DNA of 64,000 nt from Lithospermum erythrorhizon. Its lineage: Eukaryota; Streptophyta; Magnoliopsida; Boraginales; Boraginaceae. The DNA lies in assembly GCA_019722365.1 (NCBI GenBank), contig JADFUC010001574.1, forward strand, positions 124,001-188,000. The letters are read 5' to 3'. Below the pieces are notes generated by a model. The model did not search any database and was not told where the DNA came from. It was given only the letters and a program-made list of their open reading frames with translations. This document shows, piece by piece, positions 57,772 through 64,000 of the stretch. A program made the translations under genes and the position numbers. Every line of letters starts with the position of its first letter. Positions within the stretch are counted from its first letter, which is position 1.

Positions 57772-60065
57772 ATGGAAAACTCAACAAGATTAATCCAACC
57801 TCCAACAGATATATCATCATCTTCATCCAACTTAATATCTATAAATCTTTTGAGATTTCACAACCCATCATTTGCTTGCAAGAATGTGAAACTCACATTC
57901 AGAGTCAACTCTTCATCCCACCCTTCTCAATCTCATCGTCCTGCATCAACAAAACAATCAACACTAGTCTCTCTTCTGCGGGCATTGCCCGACTGGGCCG
58001 ATAGAATTAAGGAAAGAGGTGTAAAGAAGAAAAGAACTCTATACAACCATGAGACATGGGTGCAACATAGAAGCTCATTGAGACATGTGAGGCATTTGGC
58101 TTCGAGTTTGAGTTCGAGGGTCATTCTATCTTTGATTCCACCTGTGATCGCGTTTACTTCTTTCTCGGTTTTAATTGCTAGTTACAATTCTGCAGTTTTA
58201 ATGCATTGGCTGCCAGAGCTTTTTCCAGTGTTGAGAGCTTCTACATTGCCTTATCAATTAACAGCTCCAGCTTTGGCACTTTTGTTAGTGTTTAGGACTG
58301 AGGCGTCGTATGCTAGGTACGAAGAAGGGAGGAAAGCTTGGACGAAAGTGATTTGCGGGGCTAATGACTTTGCAGGACAAGTCATAGCTGGTGTGGGAAA
58401 TTCCAATGATGTGAACCTCAAGAAGGCACTCTTGCAGTATATTATTGCATTTCCAATTGCATTAAAGGTCGGATGAAGTCTAACTAATGCTATTTCCTCG
58501 GTTATTTTATATCATAGGGCGTAAACTTTGGGTTAGATTACGAGTATGATTTAACAAATCGTTTCAATGACCGTGAATCTAGTTTTAGTAATATTATGAA
58601 AAGTTAAATTAGACTCTTGAATGATAAGTCAGGAAATGCTATTTGTACAGTAGTAGATCAAGGTATGCAATGAGCACAAGTCATGATAAAAGGCCCTGGT
58701 CTTGGAAGAGATACAGCTTTACGAGCAACAGAGAGTAATATATTTAGTTTTCGTAGAGACAAAAGAACCTCTGCACTTGTGAAATTTTATACGTAGTATT
58801 TAGTTTCACAGAGAGTAATATATTTAGTTCTTCTGTCTCTAATGGTTGCTGGAGTTCGCTGAGGATGAAGTAGCAGTATGCAACTTATAGAGCTAAAACT
58901 TTTTAGTAGCTTGAGCTAAAAATTGAGCAACAACTTCCTGGAAATAACAAGGACTTCTGCCAACTTGACTTCCTTATAGGAAGTTTTAAATTAAATGATA
59001 TGTACTTCTTCTTGCTTCAATAAGATATTGTCACAATGAAGTTGATCAAATAAAATATTCTTTTTTAATGTTTTGAGTGCAATATCTTAGATATTCATGA
59101 ACTATTTGAAAATATTTTTAGTGCAGTGCCACATAATAAACGGTTCAAATATTGCAAATGACCTACAAAATTTGATGGAGGAAGAAGATTTGGCAGTTGT
59201 CCTTGGTTCAAAGCACCGGCCACGCTGCATCATTGAATTCATTTCGCAAAGCCTCCAGTATCTGCATTTGGATGAGGCAAAGCGGAATCTACTGGTAAGT
59301 CATCTCACAATTTCTTTTGTACACCAGGTGTGTGTGGTGATTTGGGGGGTGCGATATTAGTCCATGCATTTTGTTTTTCTTGAAGGATCTGATCTGTGTT
59401 GGTAGGGCATAAACTTAGTGATGTCGTTGATAGTCCAACTTTTCGGTTATGCAGCTATATTTTGTTTCACTTGTGGTAATCCCACTAGAATGATCCATGT
59501 CATCCCAAGTTCCATTGCAACTCTTTTTGTTTTAGCATAGGTTATTGTTCTTCAGTTTGTATACCACAATAAATTTCCTATAAACGCTTTTAATCATATC
59601 AGTTGTAATTTCATCCGTCACTGAATGCAGGAGGCAAACCATTCCAGCCCAAGAAGATCAAAAAGGAACAGTTGATGGGCAATCCCTTTGTCCTATACCA
59701 GGTTGACTTCAAGGTTTCTGGTACTCTGGCATATCACGCTCCCTATTATACTTTGGGACGACTGCCACTGGATTGTGGTTCCAGCAACTTTTGTCAGTGC
59801 TGCTTCATTGTTTTGCATCGAAGAGGTTTCTCCTTCTTCGATTTTCACAGTCCTCATATTTGCAAGCAGTTCAAAACAGTCTCCGTGGTAGGTGGATTTG
59901 ATTGAGGAGCCCTTTCCGATGCTCGCTCTTGATGAACTATGTAAGCTGGTCCAGAGCAATATTCAGGAGGCAGTGTCAAATGAAAAAACAATCAGAGCAC
60001 AAGTGATGGCAAAAGGGAAGAGACGTTCCGACGTTCATGCGCCCAATGGTTGGTATTCCCCTTGA
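57772..60065 (+). CDS. VCCN1: Bestrophin-like thylakoid chloride channel (VCCN1 type), 4 exons, one scrambled segment
   Basis: Voltage-dependent chloride channel of the thylakoid membrane that tunes the proton motive force on light changes. Exons: 57772-58467, 59127-59294, 59631-59825, 59892-60065, all GT/AG and in phase. Residues 1 to about 60 are Ser/Asn/Pro-rich with few acidic residues, a chloroplast transit peptide. The bestrophin (UPF0187) domain follows: HRSSLRHVRHLASSLSSRVI, a hydrophobic stretch, then LLLVFRTEASYARYEEGRKAW, KHRPRCIIEFISQSLQ, TRLTSRFLVLWHITLPIILW, and EEPFPMLALDELCKLVQ near the end. The stop follows NGWYSP. The start is the first ATG after the 5' UTR. Exon 3 opens with EANHSSPRRSKRNS then TGA (59673-59675), where relatives have a conserved helix ending in QLMGIPIPLSY; the remaining exon is intact and in the same frame. 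Probably functional if this short segment is a sequence error. Confidence 0.9.
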
Positions 60066-61205
60066 TAAGAGATGAAAGCAAGTTCTCACACTTGGGTAGA
60101 CTGCAGACTGCATGTATATAAAATTATCTAAGCTGGCAATCACCTTTAGGCTGCTGAGCATGTATATATTAACATACATAATTCTTAATACACCAACGAT
60201 TCTCCTCTTGCATATTGCTTAGATTCCTACTATTATAATTGGTCCAGTTTTATTGGAAAGTAGTCTCCTAGATCTCAATATCTTCTACTTCAAAAATAGT
60301 GCTGCAACATATCAGAATTGTTGTAGTTAGCCTCTCTCTAATCTATGCATGTAGTGATGTAGGTCCATATTATTTACCAATTTGCAGAATAAAGGGATGT
60401 ATCATATTCTGGTCCATGAGATCAACTTCCAAACCAATCTCATATGCATATATATGTGCCCTTGTTATAGTCAGTACAATGCACTCTTAGCCATCCTTCT
60501 TCACTTTAATTTGTTGTCTCTAGAATTTCTAACTCAATTGTTTTGATATTATTATGTATAATATCTTATGTAAAAAATATATTAAACATATGAAGCAACG
60601 TTGTGAAGCTAAGTGTATTTGGTTTGGGACACCGGATATCAGGATTCGAGTCCTCCTTTCTTTCTTTAAAAGTCATGAGTCAATTAATACATCAAATTTC
60701 AAGTATGTCTGTCGGGTTGTTATGAAGGAGTATATATCTTAGACTAATGACTCGTCTAATAATACATGCTTCAAAACCACTTCATCTCGATCAATACGCT
60801 AGTGATTCAAAGTAAGTTGAACTTAAAATTAATCGACAGCATAAAATTATCCAACACATATTTTCAGATAAGCTTTCTAATTTTATTAAAATTTTAATAA
60901 GAAGTTATCTGATTCCTCTCACTCTGTGATGGAGGAAGTTGCCAAACCCTATCTCCTCATTTGAAGGCTGGCGAAGAGAATCAGTTGTTGATATTTCACA
61001 ACAAATACTAGACTATAGAAACACATGTCCAAATCAACTTAATCGAGTCTCGAAGACTATCCACTAAATGTCCTAGGGAAAAACAAAGTCCAATTTTATT
61101 TGTAATGCTCAAAATTTATAAACCTCGAGGCCTATTTTGACACAATTATTACTTTAATGATTAATCAGGTTTATTATACTTTCATATCTTATTCACCAAA
61201 TATTA
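60066..61205. other. 3' flank of the chloride-channel gene and intergenic DNA
   Basis: No coding sequence recognised. It includes the 3' UTR of the gene ending at 60065 and, at about 60595-60780, a stretch containing ggattcgagtcctcc that recalls a tRNA-type B box and may be a SINE. Confidence 0.5.
60590..60780 (+). mobile_element. Possible tRNA-derived SINE fragment
   Basis: Contains ggattcgagtcctcc, close to the RNA polymerase III B box GGTTCGANTCC, about 60 bases after a weak A-box-like gaagctaagtg. The downstream part is non-coding. No poly-A tail or target duplication was found, so this is only a candidate. Confidence 0.25.
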
Positions 61206-61207
61206 TA

Positions 61208-61466
61208 CTCCCTCCATCCCTAAATGATTGGGAGTTTATCGCAACCCCGCAAAGGGTAAAGAAGTCACAGTGAATGAATACACTAGTATCATACAAGAGG
61301 TTTATTCAAATACATGTCAAGAAGAGTTGATCAAGTGCTAAAAACTATTTGATTCCCTATTTTGACTAAATTGTTAGGCAGGACATGGAGAAAAGTTTAA
61401 AAAGCGTGTTCAGAATTTTCTTAAAATGTAGCAAGTCAAACCGTCTATCATTTAGGATGGAGGGAG
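61208..61466. mobile_element. Stowaway-type MITE (Tc1/mariner), 259 bp
   Basis: Left terminus ctccctccatccctaaatga and right terminus atcatttaggatggagggag are near-perfect inverted complements, differing by one base. TA flanks both sides (61206-61207 and 61467-61468), the hallmark target duplication. The interior is non-coding. The good termini suggest fairly recent insertion. Confidence 0.9.
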
Positions 61467-61468
61467 TA

Positions 61469-61810
61469 TAAAATGGAGCAAGCAAAACCAGAATTGTTTG
61501 AGTATAAAATTAGAAAGTCAACCATCGAAGTTTGAAACCGGACAATTTTTTTGAGATGTAGGGAGTATGTTGGAAACTGTTGTCCCGGGTACATTTCTCT
61601 GCTTATCTGCTTGTATTCTATCTTCGACCAAAAATGTTTAAACAAAATTTTGATATTCACCTAGTATTATAAACGAAAGCTAAATTATTTGAGTATAAAA
61701 TTAGATAGTCAACCAACGGCTCGAAACTGCTGCATGTCTTTTTCTTTAGATGCATATAGTGATAAGTTGGAAAATGTTCTACTTAGATTCTTGAATTTAT
61801 CTGCTTAGGA
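61469..61810. repeat. Tandem duplication, about 193-bp period
   Basis: The block tttgagtataaaattagaaa with gtcaacca at 61496 recurs near 61689. Downstream words (ttggaaa..tgtt, tatctgctt) recur at the same spacing. Copies have diverged. It starts directly at the MITE's right edge. Confidence 0.6.
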
Positions 61811-62618
61811 TATCAAGTGTTACGCGTGGAATTTTGACTTGTCATTTTGGTTTTTTATTCGAGTTTTTACAACCAAAGGCTTAATAAGTTAGATATTTTT
61901 GTGTATCAGTTTTTTGAGCAAATTTAGCTCATATTGTAACCCCCTAGTTTGATGCTGATTATGTCCGTTGAAATGAATAGCAGAATGTTGTTTATAGGAC
62001 AATGTAAGATATTTATAGTTGAATTGTGTATCAGTGCACCCATGGTTAGTAGTCCTGAAGTTGTTAACGTTTGTCTGAGGCCATCTGCTCACATAATCTC
62101 CTTGTTCAGTTATTAGAGCTGAAACCCATTGTTGTTGTTTTCTGTTAAATCGTTGGTCTTGCTATTGAACTGCCACCCTGGAATCTGTAGTTGTTAATAA
62201 AATCATATGCTACGATTGCAATGTTTGACAAATGCAATTAATAATGATTCATTTGCGGAGCGACTAAGGACGTATATTGGTGGTTATGAAGGCATAATTT
62301 ATTGAAAGAGAACAAATTCTTGAGAAGAACTTTGGTTGAGAAATTACTTGCACTCCACTATTGGATAACTACTCATCACCTACAGTGTGAAACTGGAACA
62401 CAAAATAGACTGGAGTTGCAGTTCAGCTGCTGTACATATTGGGAGTGCTTTGTTTTTTCCCCTTATGAGGAAGAATTATTTATTACTTAATTTTTTCTCA
62501 GCATCTTGTCATTCACGAATCCAACTTATTGGAAAAGAAAATAATCTATTTATTAAGTCCATGTTCTAAGTCGCTCCTAGTTAATTTCAAACAAATAAAC
62601 TTAGCAGATCTGTTTCAG
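61811..62618. other. Intergenic or intronic sequence before the terminal small exon
   Basis: No coding sequence identified with confidence. If the exon at 62619 belongs to a multi-exon gene, earlier exons should lie here or further left, but I could not recognise them. Confidence 0.4.
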
Positions 62619-62826
62619 TCAGAGGATCAGTGAGTCCTCTGTGACGGAAGAGGACCCAGAAGACATAAAGAAACTTGAACTCCTCAAACAAAAGATGTCA
62701 AGTAATGCCTCAGCAATATCTGTTACCTTGAAGAGGATGAGAGAATGTATGGATAAGATGGATAAATTGCAGTCACAGAAGGGTGTCATCCATCCCGCCT
62801 TCAAAAAGAAAATGCCAACTGATTGA
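62619..62826 (+). CDS. Last exon of a small conserved protein of unknown function (5' exons not found)
   Basis: An open frame preceded by a good acceptor (tgtttcag at 62611-62618; an alternative AG sits four bases later) runs to a TGA at 62824-62826. It encodes SESSVTEEDPEDIKKLELLK, then a Met/Ser/Lys-rich helical stretch with SSNASAISVTLKRM and MDKMDKLQSQKG, ending VIHPAFKKKMPTD. The periodic Leu/Met/Ile pattern suggests a coiled coil. Codon use is exon-like and contrasts with the flanking AT-rich DNA. I do not recognise the family. The upstream part of the gene is not identified, so this is reported as partial. Confidence 0.45.
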
Positions 62827-64000
62827 ATTATTGCACCTTTCTTGTTCCTCAATGAGGCGATCGTTTTTCATTCTGAAGATTGATAGCACTGGTATAGATA
62901 CTGGAATGTACTCCGTTGCATGAGTAGCCTTTCTGAAGAGTGATAGCACTGATCGAAATAGGAGCATTGGTCGTTGTTGTAATTAAGAGCGTAGTGCGTA
63001 GCTTAGATTAGTTCCTTAGGAGCAATGTTCTTTCTGCAATGCCTGCCCTCCTGATAAACAGTTCATTCAACACTCGATTTCAGGTACCTTTTGGTAATGG
63101 AATCAGATTTTTTTTTTTTAATCAAGAAACTATATATTTACCTATTAATTAAATGTTAAGCTCAGTCTAAATGTTCAAATGATTAGTAAGTAATTTAAAA
63201 AGGCAACCATGATTTAATGGCACTCCAGTCAAAGAATTTATCATTGTTATTGGGTTACAAAACATTTTTTCCAACTGGGAATGAGCAAGCGTTTTAAGGT
63301 TAAACGAAGCTCTAATTAATCATCTACAAGATCCTTTTTTTGCTATTATATGAACCCTGAAATACTTTCTTTGTTAAAGCTGAAGACATCATCCACACTA
63401 ATGTTATTGGTAACTCAATATTCATGTACTTATTATATATCATAGGTCCAACATTTTTAAAGATTAAAATAATTTATTTTATTTTCATGTATAGGAAGAC
63501 CAAAGTATTATGTCATTATAGAGTATGGAAATCAAGTTTGCAGAAGCAAAACTTCAAAAGGTGTGTTTCTGAGATGCCTATGATATTAAATTAAACTCTT
63601 CCACGTTCTTTCAATTCATTCTTTTGTTTTAACACACTACTAAATATTATCATATGTATGTATATCTTAGGAAGTCTATACTAGTCTGTTCATAAATCAC
63701 CCCATTAACATTATACATACTACATACGTTACTTTTCTAAACTATGTAAGTTCCTTCACTTACTACAAAAGGTAGTTTTCTTCCCTTTTAAATTGCCTTG
63801 TGATATCAATATTAAGTTGGAGGGAATATATATTAACATTATACTCTTACACTACTAAAATGGTAAATTAATATCATATCCCACTATATTATTTAATTAG
63901 CATAATATTTTCTTATTTATTTTCATATTTATAATTTTGAAAAAATGTTTATACGGAGTATTATTATTTAAATAATTACATGGATATTGATTGCAGGAAA
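62827..64000. other. 3' flank and AT-rich intergenic DNA at the window end
   Basis: Contains a T-run near 63109-63119 and an ACGGAGTA motif near 63953. A tandem-like repeat of ctgaagattgatagcactgg occurs near 62872-62890 and 62933-62951. No gene recognised, though one could continue past the window edge. Confidence 0.45.

Overview
The window looks like nuclear DNA of a flowering plant. Genes are split into many short exons with GT/AG introns, intergenic DNA is very AT-rich, and every recognisable protein has close plant relatives. The recurrent ACGGAGTA-type motifs in intergenic DNA and the protein wording suggest a core Caryophyllales species (amaranth/goosefoot group); that placement is inference.

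Layout. 0.4-3.4 kb (+): phosphomannomutase, 11 clean exons. 4.5-5.7 kb (-): two-LIM-domain actin-binding protein with a 29-nt micro-exon. 6.6-11.0 kb (-): ATP-dependent NAD(P)H-hydrate dehydratase, nine exons, one carrying an in-frame stop. 14.2-19.9 kb (-): BONZAI/copine gene, 16 clean exons, 575 residues. 23.4-25.4 kb (-): small lysine-rich protein, 81 residues, with a triplicated ~90-bp repeat in intron 1. 27.8-35.7 kb (-): decayed Ty1/Copia retrotransposon with two diverged LTRs and a tRNA-Met-type primer-binding site. 37.6-43.5 kb (+): PRL1-type WD40 spliceosome protein, mostly recognisable but damaged in several places. 44.3-47.3 kb (-): Agenet/DUF724 protein, also damaged. 47.3-57.7 kb: accessory DNA with a degenerate plant-mobile-domain sequence, AT-rich degenerate repeats and a GC-richer block of unknown content. 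57.8-60.1 kb (+): thylakoid bestrophin-like chloride channel (VCCN1 type) with one scrambled exon segment. 60-64 kb: a well-formed Stowaway-type MITE, a tandem duplication, and the last exon of a small conserved gene.

The genes are unrelated housekeeping and regulatory genes (mannose metabolism, cytoskeleton, cofactor repair, membrane/immunity, splicing, photosynthesis); there is no operon-like logic. No bacterial-type system, CRISPR array, rRNA or tRNA gene was seen.

The most notable pattern is that four of the eight well-identified genes (NAXD, PRL1, DUF724, VCCN1) contain short, sharply bounded lesions inside otherwise well-conserved exons: stops, small indels, missing splice dinucleotides. 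The other four read through perfectly. This may be residual long-read assembly error or real decay. Other oddities are two adjacent, unrelated degenerate minisatellites at 21.3-22.4 kb, three apparent GC donor sites in PRL1, and a 12-bp direct repeat bounding a non-canonical intron in PRL1.
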